Part shown: positions 1 to 5,398 of the stretch, one piece after another
Numbering within the stretch: position 1 is the first letter of the stretch
How the letters are laid out: every line of letters begins with the position of its first letter
The notes under the pieces: model-generated
The model's input: the letters and a program-made list of their open reading frames with translations, nothing else
What the model was told of the DNA's origin: nothing
The model's database searches: none
Made by a program: the position numbers and the translations under genes
Assembly (NCBI GenBank): GCA_001784175.1
Contig: MFPR01000032.1
Coordinates: 1-13,475 of the forward strand
From: Candidatus Lindowbacteria bacterium RIFCSPLOWO2_12_FULL_62_27
GTDB taxonomy: Bacteria > Lindowbacteria > 2-12-FULL-62-27
Length of the DNA: 13,475 bases
Reading direction: 5' to 3'

Positions 1-146
1 CCGTAAGCCCTGCGCTGAATGACGCGGACCTTGTTGTTGAGACCCTCCATGAATCCGAGAGAGACTTTGTTGTCGGGATGGCAGTAACTGGTCCTCGACT
101 CATTGTTCGGAAGTTGGTCGGGTGTTGTGAGCACCCAGTGGCTGCT
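1..146 (-). pseudogene. C-terminal fragment of an ISL3-type (IS204/IS1001/IS1096/IS1165) transposase
   Basis: Read on the minus strand, bases 86 to 1 encode a run containing HPDNKVSLGF, then EGLNNKVRVIQRRAYG. This is the signature found near the end of DDE transposases of the ISL3 group, where GLNNK and an RRAYG block follow the last catalytic acidic residue (E in MEGLNNK). The frame runs off the left edge, so the true C-terminus lies outside the window. Going upstream, the frame meets a stop at 147-149, and the catalytic core expected there is absent, so the element is truncated or frame-shifted. Recognisable similarity covers only about 1-86; the stretch 87-146 is merely open. The family call comes from remembered motifs and was not searched. 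The break marks a past insertion or deletion just left of the gene at 103-960. Confidence 0.6.
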
Positions 147-960
147 TTATCAGGGCGGGGCTTATTTGGATGTCCCCAAGCGGCCAACCGCCGCTGTCCG
201 GAAGCAACCCGTCAAGACGACGGATCCCAGCCGTGGGAATAAGGTTGCGAAGTCCCCGTCTTATCCGGGAGTTCCGTCGGGACGCGATGTTTCGGCAGGG
301 TCCCCCACGACGCTGTCTAGGCAGCAAGTGAACAGAGGCAACCAGCTTACAGCGCGGCCCAAGGATTGCTATACGCCTTATGTACAAGCCGCGATGCGCC
401 TTTGGATGAAGGATTATCACAATGTGGCGAGGGATATCCGGGGTCAGATTCTCTCATACGTTGATCGAAAGGAATATGTGATGCGAGTTCGGCACGGTCT
501 TGGCAAACTGGCATATGTGAAAGGCGATCTCAAGATGACTTTTTTGAATGGGAGGATCGAGTTGCCTCTCGATTATGACTGGGATGACACTCGGCCGTCG
601 AAACCGCCGACGGAAAACATGGAACGAATCGAGAGATGGATTCAGAAAACGGCCGCCGGGGAAAAAATGAAAACTGCATTGACCAGCGAGGAGAGGAGTC
701 TTTTTCAGTACCCCCGGGTTCGATTGAACACAGAAATTCAACGTCAGACAAACCTGTCCACGCAGATATATTATTGGCAAAATCTCCTGAAGAATTACGA
801 ACGACGTGCTGACAATGAAATTTCTGACACCGTCGCTCGCTTAACCGCCTTGGGCGCCGTATCCCATCTTCATAACAGTCTGACACGGATCGCCCATGAC
901 ACCGAATTGCTGCCCCAATTGATAATCTTGGAAAAGGCGCTGAATACTCTTACACAATAG
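103..960 (+). CDS. Hypothetical protein, unrecognised, lower-GC than the rest
   Basis: This is an open frame of 285 codons that I do not recognise. Residues about 25-85 are rich in Pro, Ser, Thr, Arg and Lys and look disordered. From about residue 90 the composition becomes that of a folded, largely helical protein, with a charged region around RIERWIQKTAAGEK and a C-terminal helical part with several Leu/Ile heptad-like stretches. There is no signal peptide or membrane segment. The TTG at 103 is only the most upstream start; TTG 166, preceded by GGCGGGG, and ATG 394 are alternatives. The 5' end overlaps the transposase remnant on the other strand, so the original N-terminus may have been lost. 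Its base composition is visibly lower in GC than the regulatory operon downstream, with many A/T third positions, which suggests foreign origin or decay. Confidence 0.5.
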   Translation: MFGSWSGVVSTQWLLYQGGAYLDVPKRPTAAVRKQPVKTTDPSRGNKVAKSPSYPGVPSGRDVSAGSPTTLSRQQVNRGNQLTARPKDCYTPYVQAAMRLWMKDYHNVARDIRGQILSYVDRKEYVMRVRHGLGKLAYVKGDLKMTFLNGRIELPLDYDWDDTRPSKPPTENMERIERWIQKTAAGEKMKTALTSEERSLFQYPRVRLNTEIQRQTNLSTQIYYWQNLLKNYERRADNEISDTVARLTALGAVSHLHNSLTRIAHDTELLPQLIILEKALNTLTQ

Positions 961-1149
961 TCATAGATTTTGTCTACTTGAGGAACTCAACGAGAGGCGA
1001 CGGGCTTCACTGCGCTCCCTCGTGCGGCGGCTCCGGCAGTTCCGCAGTGCAGACCAGACCGTAAGTTGTTAAGTTGTTTCCTATCCATCCGGACATCAAA
1101 GCAATAAGATCGGATTTCAAGCGGCCTTTATCTGTTTGGGGACCACGGG

Positions 1150-1201
1150 GGACCACGGTGCCAGGCGTTGAATAGTTGAATAAAAATTGAAAGCGCGATT
1201 C
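1150..1201 (+). repeat. 52-bp direct repeat, left copy
   Basis: It begins GGACCACGGTGCCAGGCG and ends GAAAGCGCGATTC. It matches 1892-1943 in the same orientation, with only two mismatches (1162 C/T and 1175 G/A). Similarity stops abruptly on the right at 1201. The two copies lie 742 bp apart and flank the DUF4160-DUF2442 genes. Confidence 0.9.
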
Positions 1202-1278
1202 CGGTTTCAAGTTGGCCAGGACGATTTCCGGGATTTGTCCCGGCGATTGGCATGGTTCATTCGGAACGTCGGGGGCGG

Positions 1279-1307
1279 TTGACGGAAGCTACCTTTTGCC
1301 GGATAAT
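1279..1307 (+). promoter_or_regulatory. Sigma-70-type promoter for the DUF4160-DUF2442 pair
   Basis: A -35 box TTGACG (1279-1284) and a -10 box GATAAT (1302-1307) are separated by exactly 17 bp; each differs from consensus at one base. Transcription would start near 1314, leaving a leader of about 33 nt before the ATG at 1347 and a good Shine-Dalgarno (GGAGGGG at 1332-1338). Confidence 0.6.
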
Positions 1308-1346
1308 CGGACGGTATAGTATAAATTTATCGGAGGGGTAGAGGTA

Positions 1347-1616
1347 ATGCCGATCATATCCATGTTTTACGGGATCATCGTGTCGTTGTATTTTGTGGAC
1401 AACAAGCAGCACAATCGGCCGCATATTCACGTTAGGTTTCAGGAAGACGAGGCGGTGTTGTCGATTCCCGACGGCGAATTGCTGGAAGGGGGATTGCCGC
1501 CGGCCAAGATGCGGTTGGCGCTTGCGTGGATCGAAATTCACAAGGACGAATTGATAGCGGATTGGGAGCTGGCTGTCAGCGGACAGCAGCCGTTCAAGAT
1601 TGAGCCGTTGAGGTGA
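1347..1616 (+). CDS. DUF4160 family protein
   Basis: This 89-residue protein matches DUF4160. It opens with MPIISMFYGIIVSLYF and has the hallmark P-H-x-H block (PHIHV, residues 25-29). The mid-protein LLEGGLPP follows at 45-52, and the C-terminal half has W61, HKDEL (65-69) and W73. Length is normal for the family. The start is supported by GGAGGGG nine bases upstream, and a sigma-70-type promoter sits at 1279-1307. The DUF2442 gene begins four bases after the stop, so the two are co-translated. DUF4160 and DUF2442 genes commonly occur side by side and have been treated as a candidate toxin-antitoxin-like pair, but no biochemical activity is established to my knowledge. The pair sits between two 52-bp direct repeats, which suggests it moved as a cassette. 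Confidence 0.9.
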   Translation: MPIISMFYGIIVSLYFVDNKQHNRPHIHVRFQEDEAVLSIPDGELLEGGLPPAKMRLALAWIEIHKDELIADWELAVSGQQPFKIEPLR

Positions 1617-1620
1617 GCGT

Positions 1621-1881
1621 ATGAATCCCAGAGTGAAGGCCGTGACGGCCGCGAAACCATATCTGTTGGAAATTGAGTTCACCAACGGCGATTCGGGTGT
1701 GTACGACTGTACGCCCCTTCTGGATTTCGGCGTTTTCAAAGAACTCCGGGAAATCGCCTACTTCCGGCAGGCCAAAGTCGTGAACGGTACCGTTGCATGG
1801 CCTCGTGACCAGGATATCTGCCCCGACACCTTGTACTTGGACTCCAAAAAACATCGCTCGCCCGTCGAGTCGAGACAGTAA
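1621..1881 (+). CDS. DUF2442 family protein
   Basis: This 86-residue protein has the DUF2442 layout. An N-terminal strand pattern YLLEIEFTNGD (14-24) is followed by VFKELREIAYF (38-48). The conserved C-terminal motif is W60-x-x-D63-x-D65-x-x-P68-D69-x-L71. The family adopts the NE0471 N-terminal-like fold and is typically found beside DUF4160, as here. The start ATG at 1621 has GAGGTGAG just upstream, which overlaps the stop of the preceding gene and indicates translational coupling. The last dozen residues, after LYLDSKK, are extra and poorly conserved in character. Function is unknown. Calling it an antitoxin partner of DUF4160 is inference from gene order alone. The right-hand 52-bp repeat begins 11 bases after the stop codon. 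Confidence 0.9.
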   Translation: MNPRVKAVTAAKPYLLEIEFTNGDSGVYDCTPLLDFGVFKELREIAYFRQAKVVNGTVAWPRDQDICPDTLYLDSKKHRSPVESRQ

Positions 1882-1891
1882 GCCTGTTGCC

Positions 1892-1943
1892 GGACCACGG
1901 TGCTAGGCGTTGAATAATTGAATAAAAATTGAAAGCGCGATTC
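1892..1943 (+). repeat. 52-bp direct repeat, right copy
   Basis: This is the second copy of 1150-1201, at 50 of 52 identical positions and in the same orientation, beginning 11 bp after the DUF2442 stop codon. Beyond 1943 the flanks differ, so this is a discrete unit and not part of a larger duplication. Confidence 0.9.
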
Positions 1944-1953
1944 GCAGACCTCG

Positions 1954-2169
1954 CTACCGCTCAGATGCGTTGCGCGGAATGGGCCCGCCGTTTTTCGGCG
2001 GGCCGAAGGTGAGAAAATCCCGGTACAGCGCGGCCATGGCCCGCGCCGGCCGGCGAACCCTCATGGTCGCCGGACGGGATTTCTCCCTGGTTTTTTCAGG
2101 CAGCGTTCCGCAGCGCCTGCAAAAAAGATCCGCTTTACGGAGGCCGGCTCCGCAGGGGACGCACTTCAT
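1954..2169 (-). CDS. Possible small zinc-ribbon protein (doubtful)
   Basis: A minus-strand frame of 71 codons from ATG 2169 has two CxxC pairs (C3/C6 and C17/C20, in KCVPCG and FCRRCG), with a spacer of ten residues. This is the pattern of a short zinc ribbon. A GTG at 2208 would add 13 residues. Third positions are mostly G or C, as in real genes here. Against it: there is no Shine-Dalgarno at either start, the rest of the protein is basic and low in complexity, and the opposite strand is also open over the same bases. The whole block may instead be a dispersed repeat element. Confidence 0.25.
   Translation of the reverse strand: MKCVPCGAGLRKADLFCRRCGTLPEKTREKSRPATMRVRRPARAMAALYRDFLTFGPPKNGGPIPRNASER
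1982..2004. repeat. GC-rich perfect hairpin
   Basis: A 9-bp perfect stem (GGCCCGCCG at 1982-1990 with CGGCGGGCC at 1996-2004) encloses a TTTTT loop. No U-tract follows on either strand, so it is not a canonical intrinsic terminator. It lies inside the open frames on both strands. Confidence 0.7.
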
Positions 2170-2259
2170 GAGGACAAGCGCGAAACACGCAAGAGGGCCA
2201 TTTGTCACCGTGGACTTTTTTTATTTCCCTCTCTGTAGTTAAGTCGCCGCATCGTGCAG

Positions 2260-2601
2260 ATGATCCTGCTGACGGAACCGATGACGAAAACCGATCTTTG
2301 CGGGCTGGCCCGAAAGCAGTTCGGGAACATGATGAAGGCCGTGGTCGACGTGACGCAGGAGCGCATGGCCGTCGGGGGGGAGCTTCATGCGGACGAGGAG
2401 GCGTTGCTCCTGGAGCGGGGTTCCCTGTCCGAGGATCTCTGGGGCATCAACCTCTATCCTGACCGCGGGCGTGCGGATTGGATCGAATTTGATGCCATGA
2501 TCAACATCCGCCCTTCAAGGGGAAATCGCAGCCGCGGCGTGGAAGACGCGGCGCTGCGAAATAAAATTATGGACATCGTAAACAAATGGATTCCGGACTA
2601 A
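2260..2601 (+). CDS. DUF5674 family protein
   Basis: This 113-residue protein (starting MILLTEP) matches DUF5674. It has KAVVDV around 26-31, GGELHADEE at 39-47, DLWGINLYP at 59-67, and the strongly conserved NIRPSRGNRSRGVED at 82-96. I chose ATG 2260 over GTG 2254 because family members begin with MILLTEP or similar; neither start has a clear Shine-Dalgarno. The biochemical role of the family is unknown. The acidic and Arg/Asn-rich conserved stretches suggest a binding or catalytic surface, but that is inference. The next gene starts 16 bases before this stop in another frame, so the two are translationally coupled. I recall the same small partner beside DUF5674 in other genomes. Confidence 0.9.
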   Translation: MILLTEPMTKTDLCGLARKQFGNMMKAVVDVTQERMAVGGELHADEEALLLERGSLSEDLWGINLYPDRGRADWIEFDAMINIRPSRGNRSRGVEDAALRNKIMDIVNKWIPD

Positions 2602-2933
2602 CCAGCGGGGTTCGGCATCCCGGCCTGGCCGCCGGCCGTTGGCATACCCTGTCTTTGGCCGAGCAGATGGGGAACATCGGCAGCGAAGTCGGCCGGGCCC
2701 GCCGGTGGCGTGACCGGGACCATGGGCAGTTCGAGTCCGCGGCGTTTCGCGCGCTGGAACTATTGGAGTTGACCATCCGTGACCCGCGGTGGCGCCGGCG
2801 TTTGAAAGAGCTGACCCGCGTGAAGGAGATTTTCTGCGATGAGGTGTGGGGGTCGCGCGTCTACCAGACCAACCTTGAAGCATTAGAGCGGTATTTTAAT
2901 GTGTTCGCGCTTTACGCCAGAAGGGACAAATAG
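2586..2933 (+). CDS. Conserved hypothetical partner of DUF5674
   Basis: This 115-residue, mostly helical protein has the pattern W-x-x-L-S-L-x-E-Q-M-x-N-I-G-S-E-V (19-35), RWRDRD (40-45), FRALELLELTI (54-64), RRLKELTRVKEIFCD (71-85), and a C-terminal YF-x-x-FALYARR (103-113). I recognise this architecture as a small family regularly encoded next to DUF5674, without a function that I know. It has no signal peptide or membrane segment and should be cytoplasmic. The ATG at 2586 overlaps the end of the DUF5674 gene by 16 bases. About 18 residues before W19 look non-conserved, so a start further inside is possible. The pairing suggests the two products act together, perhaps as a complex or a toxin-antitoxin-like module, but nothing in the sequence settles this. 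Confidence 0.8.
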   Translation: MDSGLTSGVRHPGLAAGRWHTLSLAEQMGNIGSEVGRARRWRDRDHGQFESAAFRALELLELTIRDPRWRRRLKELTRVKEIFCDEVWGSRVYQTNLEALERYFNVFALYARRDK

Positions 2934-2950
2934 GGCAGTACGATATTTCC

Positions 2951-2967
2951 ACGATACATGGTATCGT
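2951..2967. promoter_or_regulatory. Perfect palindrome centred on a candidate start codon
   Basis: ACGATAC (2951-2957) and GTATCGT (2961-2967) are exact inverted 7-mers, and the three bases between them are the ATG at 2958. It could be an operator at the head of the regulatory operon or an mRNA hairpin that buries this start and leaves ATG 2976 for use. Confidence 0.5.
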
Positions 2968-3500
2968 TCCCTGCGATGGTGAAGCGCACTGCTACGCGGG
3001 AGATACGCATCCATGAGATGACGGGCGGCGTCATCCGCCGCCTCGCGACCGCACTCGGCCGGTTGTTGATTCCTGCGAAACAAAATCGGCTTCTCAATGT
3101 GCTTCAATACTGCGTGCTCGAACTTTGTTCGAACGCGGTCGAAGCGGCCGGGCGGCGGCCCGTGCGGGTCGGGCTGGGCGTGCGCGGCGGGCGCCTCGAG
3201 GTCGAGGTGTGCGGCGATACGCGGGCCCGCCCGGCGGATTGGCGGAACATTCAGAAGCAGCTTGCGGAAGGGGCGCGGCCCGGCGGCATCCGGGCGGCGC
3301 TTCTTGGCAGAAAAGGCGGCGGTGTTCGGACCGGCGTCGGCATCGTCAGTGTGATGACCATTCTCCGAAAACTCGGCGGATCTCAGAATTCGCTCACCTA
3401 TAGAAAAAGCAAAGACGGAATCGTGACAGCGCGGCTTTGTGTCCGGCCGCCGAAGTCCAGAAAGGAAGGAACGTCTCATGGAATACGCGGCGGAAATTGA
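2958..3500 (+). CDS. GHKL-type anti-sigma / serine-kinase-like regulator, degenerate ATP site
   Basis: This cytoplasmic protein of 180 residues (174 if ATG 2976 is used) resembles SpoIIAB/RsbW-type HATPase_c proteins. Its N-box is E55-x-x-x-N59 within VLELCSNAVEA. A strand pair at 67-85 (VRVGLGVRGGRLEVEVCGD) leads to the place where the D-x-G-x-G box should be, but here it reads CGDTRARP. A G2-like segment TGVGIVSV (125-132) is followed by a terminal strand GIVTARLCV (154-162). In this family the protein binds a sigma factor or other target and phosphorylates a STAS protein. The altered G1 box makes kinase activity uncertain. Neither start has a Shine-Dalgarno, and the first ATG sits in a palindrome. 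The gene overlaps the STAS gene by 23 bases. The usual neighbouring sigma factor is missing. Confidence 0.75.
   Translation: MVSFPAMVKRTATREIRIHEMTGGVIRRLATALGRLLIPAKQNRLLNVLQYCVLELCSNAVEAAGRRPVRVGLGVRGGRLEVEVCGDTRARPADWRNIQKQLAEGARPGGIRAALLGRKGGGVRTGVGIVSVMTILRKLGGSQNSLTYRKSKDGIVTARLCVRPPKSRKEGTSHGIRGGN
3461..3470 (+). promoter_or_regulatory. Ribosome-binding site fixing the STAS start
   Basis: AAAGGAAGGA lies seven bases before the ATG at 3478. It settles that codon as the start in preference to the in-frame upstream start at 3439, which would add 13 basic residues unlike any STAS protein. Confidence 0.75.
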
Positions 3501-3825
3501 GAGGGCGAAGGACCGGAAGGACGTGACGGTGGTGAAAGTCCGGGGGTTCCTGGACGAGCGGACTTCCCTCGAACTCGAAAAGCGCATTCGGGAGGAGATC
3601 GAGGGCGGCCGCGCGAAGATCGTCTTTGACTGCGGCGATCTCAAGTACATCTCCAGCCGGGGATTCGCCGTCCTCGTGAGCCTGCACGGCCGCGCGCTGT
3701 CGAAGGGCGGCGACCTGATCCTTGCGGAACTCAAGGCGTCCATTCACGAAGTGTTCACGGTGCTGAACCTGGCGGATCTGTTTAAAATCAAGGACAGCGT
3801 TTCGCAGGCCATCGAAGCGTTTTAG
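3478..3825 (+). CDS. STAS-domain anti-anti-sigma factor
   Basis: At 115 residues, this is the full length of a single STAS domain of the SpoIIAA/RsbV type. The core shows VVKVRGFLDER (18-28), then IVFDCGDLKYISSRGFAVLV. S60 occupies the position of the phosphorylated serine in D-S-[ST]-G, although the preceding Asp is replaced by Ser and the following Ser/Thr by Arg. In partner switching the dephosphorylated form binds the anti-sigma protein and releases that protein's target, while the phosphorylated form does not. The upstream gene encodes the presumed anti-sigma partner and the downstream gene the presumed phosphatase, so the set is complete apart from a sigma factor. The protein starts inside the preceding gene and ends 13 bases before the next start. 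It is cytoplasmic. Confidence 0.92.
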   Translation: MEYAAEIERAKDRKDVTVVKVRGFLDERTSLELEKRIREEIEGGRAKIVFDCGDLKYISSRGFAVLVSLHGRALSKGGDLILAELKASIHEVFTVLNLADLFKIKDSVSQAIEAF

Positions 3826-3838
3826 GTTCGCCGCCGCC

Positions 3839-5398
3839 ATGCGCGTGTCCATCCGGGTCAAATTCGTCCTCATCATCCTCGGCCTTCTGCTCGTCACGCT
3901 CGGCGTGAACTGGGCCCTGACCCTGCGTCGGCACGAGTCAATGGAGCGGAGAATCACGGCGCGCCAGCAGGAACTCCTTCATCGGGAACTGCAGCGCCGG
4001 GCACTCTATATTTTTTCCATGCTGACGGCCAATGCCGAGTCGCTGGCCGTCGACGATTATCTCACCCTCAACACATTCGTCCGCCAGGCGAAGGAGGCCT
4101 CGCCGGATGTGCGGTACATCCATCTGGTTCAAAACGGCAAACTCGTGGTGCCCATTCCCGAAGACGGCGTCGCTCCCGACTACGCGCCGGTGGAGGGCCT
4201 CGAGGCGCCCGACACGGGCCTCGCGTATCAGGACCATACGGCGGAGGACGGCGAGCCGATGGTGGTGGTGGCCGGCCCGATCGTGGACCGCGCGGCCAAT
4301 CTTCGGGTCGGATTCGCGTACGTCGGATTTTCGAGCCGGAAAATCGTGGAGGAGCTGGCGCGGACGCAGGTCGATTTTCGTGAAGCGGGCGCGCGCACGC
4401 GGTGGGAGATCACGGCGCTGGCCCTCGGAGTCCTCGCGCTTGGATTCGTATCGTCCCTCCTGATCGTTCCGCTGATGATCCGCCCCATCCGCAGGCTGGC
4501 GGCGAGCGTCCGGCGGGTCGGCGAGGGCGATCTGGAACACCGCGCGACGAGGCTCTCGAACGACGAGGTCGGGGACCTGGCGGACCATTTCAACGACATG
4601 GTGGTGAACCTCAAGAAGGCGCAGGAGGACCGGATCGAGAAGGAGCGGATGAAGCAGGAGATGGAGGTGGCGATGGAGATTCAGCGGTCGCTGTTTCCGC
4701 AGTCCGTGCCCAAGACGCCGGGCTTTTCCTGCGGCGCGGTCTACGCGGCCGCGCGCGAAGTCGGTGGCGACTACTACGATTTCATCCATCTCGATTACGA
4801 CGGGGAGAGCCGGCTCGGAATCGTGGTCGCCGACGTGACGGGCAAGGGCGTGGGCGGGGCGATCATGATGGCCGAGACGCGCAGTGTGATGCGGGCCCAG
4901 ATTCAGAAGGCCGGCACGCCGGCCGAGGCGCTGAAACTCACGAATTCCGTGCTCCTGCCGGACATGCAGAAAGGCATCATGTTCGTCACCATGTTCTACG
5001 GCATGCTCGACTGGCGTTTGGCCCGGATGGAAATCTGCAACGCCGGCCACAATCCCACGATGGTCTACCGCGCGGCGCGGGACGGGTTTGAGAAAATCAC
5101 TTTGCGAGGCAAACCGCTGGGCGTTCTTCAGAACGACGAGTTCGATAAACACATCGAGTCGGCGGCGGTCGCGCTCGATTGCGGGGACATCCTCGTCCAG
5201 TACACGGACGGCGTCGGCGAAGCCGCCAACGCGAAGGAGGAGGCGTTCGGGATGGACCGGTTTCTGTCCGTGATCCGCAAATGCCGACTGTCCGACGCGC
5301 AGGTGATCGCCGACCGGGTGTTGGATGAAATCGGCGCCTTCGCCGGCGGCTGGCCGCAGTCGGATGACATCACCGTCGTGATCGTCAAACGGGCGTGA
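3839..5398 (+). CDS. Membrane sensor, HAMP and SpoIIE/RsbU-type PP2C phosphatase
   Basis: This 519-residue inner-membrane protein has a first membrane helix at about 7-27 and an extracytoplasmic sensor of about 160 residues, probably Cache-like, with YIHLVQNGKLVVPIP at 93-107 and EPMVVVAGPIVD at 139-150. A second helix follows at about 191-213, then a HAMP domain (214-266) and a coiled linker with the family motif MEIQRSLFPQSVP (279-291). The SpoIIE phosphatase domain runs from 296 to 518. Metal-binding acidic residues are in place: GGDYYDF (309-315), ADVTGKG (331-337), YTDG (455-458) and SDDIT (508-512). It should dephosphorylate the upstream STAS protein in response to an external signal. 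The ATG at 3839 is 13 bases after the STAS stop and immediately precedes an Arg-containing N-terminus. The last bases overlap the next gene as GTGA. Confidence 0.95.
   Translation: MRVSIRVKFVLIILGLLLVTLGVNWALTLRRHESMERRITARQQELLHRELQRRALYIFSMLTANAESLAVDDYLTLNTFVRQAKEASPDVRYIHLVQNGKLVVPIPEDGVAPDYAPVEGLEAPDTGLAYQDHTAEDGEPMVVVAGPIVDRAANLRVGFAYVGFSSRKIVEELARTQVDFREAGARTRWEITALALGVLALGFVSSLLIVPLMIRPIRRLAASVRRVGEGDLEHRATRLSNDEVGDLADHFNDMVVNLKKAQEDRIEKERMKQEMEVAMEIQRSLFPQSVPKTPGFSCGAVYAAAREVGGDYYDFIHLDYDGESRLGIVVADVTGKGVGGAIMMAETRSVMRAQIQKAGTPAEALKLTNSVLLPDMQKGIMFVTMFYGMLDWRLARMEICNAGHNPTMVYRAARDGFEKITLRGKPLGVLQNDEFDKHIESAAVALDCGDILVQYTDGVGEAANAKEEAFGMDRFLSVIRKCRLSDAQVIADRVLDEIGAFAGGWPQSDDITVVIVKRA

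Larger units (their letters stand above)
961..1346. other. Intergenic stretch with repeat copy and promoter
   Basis: No convincing gene lies here. The minus-strand open frame at 1007-1210 has no ribosome-binding site and covers repeat sequence. What can be supported is a 10-bp tandem duplication (ggggaccacg at 1138-1147 and 1148-1157), the left copy of the 52-bp direct repeat (1150-1201), and the sigma-70-type promoter at 1279-1307 that serves the DUF4160 gene. Confidence 0.6.
1882..2259. other. Stretch without an assured gene
   Basis: It holds the right copy of the 52-bp repeat (1892-1943), a strong GC-rich hairpin (1982-2004), a 12-bp perfect palindrome CGCCGGCCGGCG (about 2046-2057), and long open frames on both strands. 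Of these only the minus-strand zinc-ribbon-like frame has any protein-like feature. A T-rich patch at 2214-2225 precedes the DUF5674 gene. No promoter meeting the usual spacing was found before 2260. Confidence 0.5.

Noticed and set aside
1007-1210. Minus-strand 67-codon frame between the unknown gene and the DUF4160 gene
   Set aside because: It overlaps the 52-bp repeat and its tandem edge, has no Shine-Dalgarno and no recognisable motif.
1982-2004. GC-rich hairpin as an intrinsic terminator for the DUF2442 gene
   Set aside because: The stem is not followed by a T-run in either direction, and it lies about 100 bases after the stop.
1970-2242. Plus-strand 90-codon frame after the right repeat
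   Set aside because: It uses a TTG start without a ribosome-binding site, is Arg/Ser-rich, and has no motif. The opposite strand is at least as plausible, and neither is strong.
2883-3743. 286-codon minus-strand frame opposite the anti-sigma and STAS genes
   Set aside because: Composition is Arg/Ser/Pro-rich, and it spans two genuine plus-strand genes whose domains are recognisable.
3938-5152. 404-codon minus-strand open frame opposite the SpoIIE phosphatase gene
   Set aside because: It is His/Arg-rich with no recognisable domain and is explained by the high third-position GC of the real gene, which has all its phosphatase motifs.
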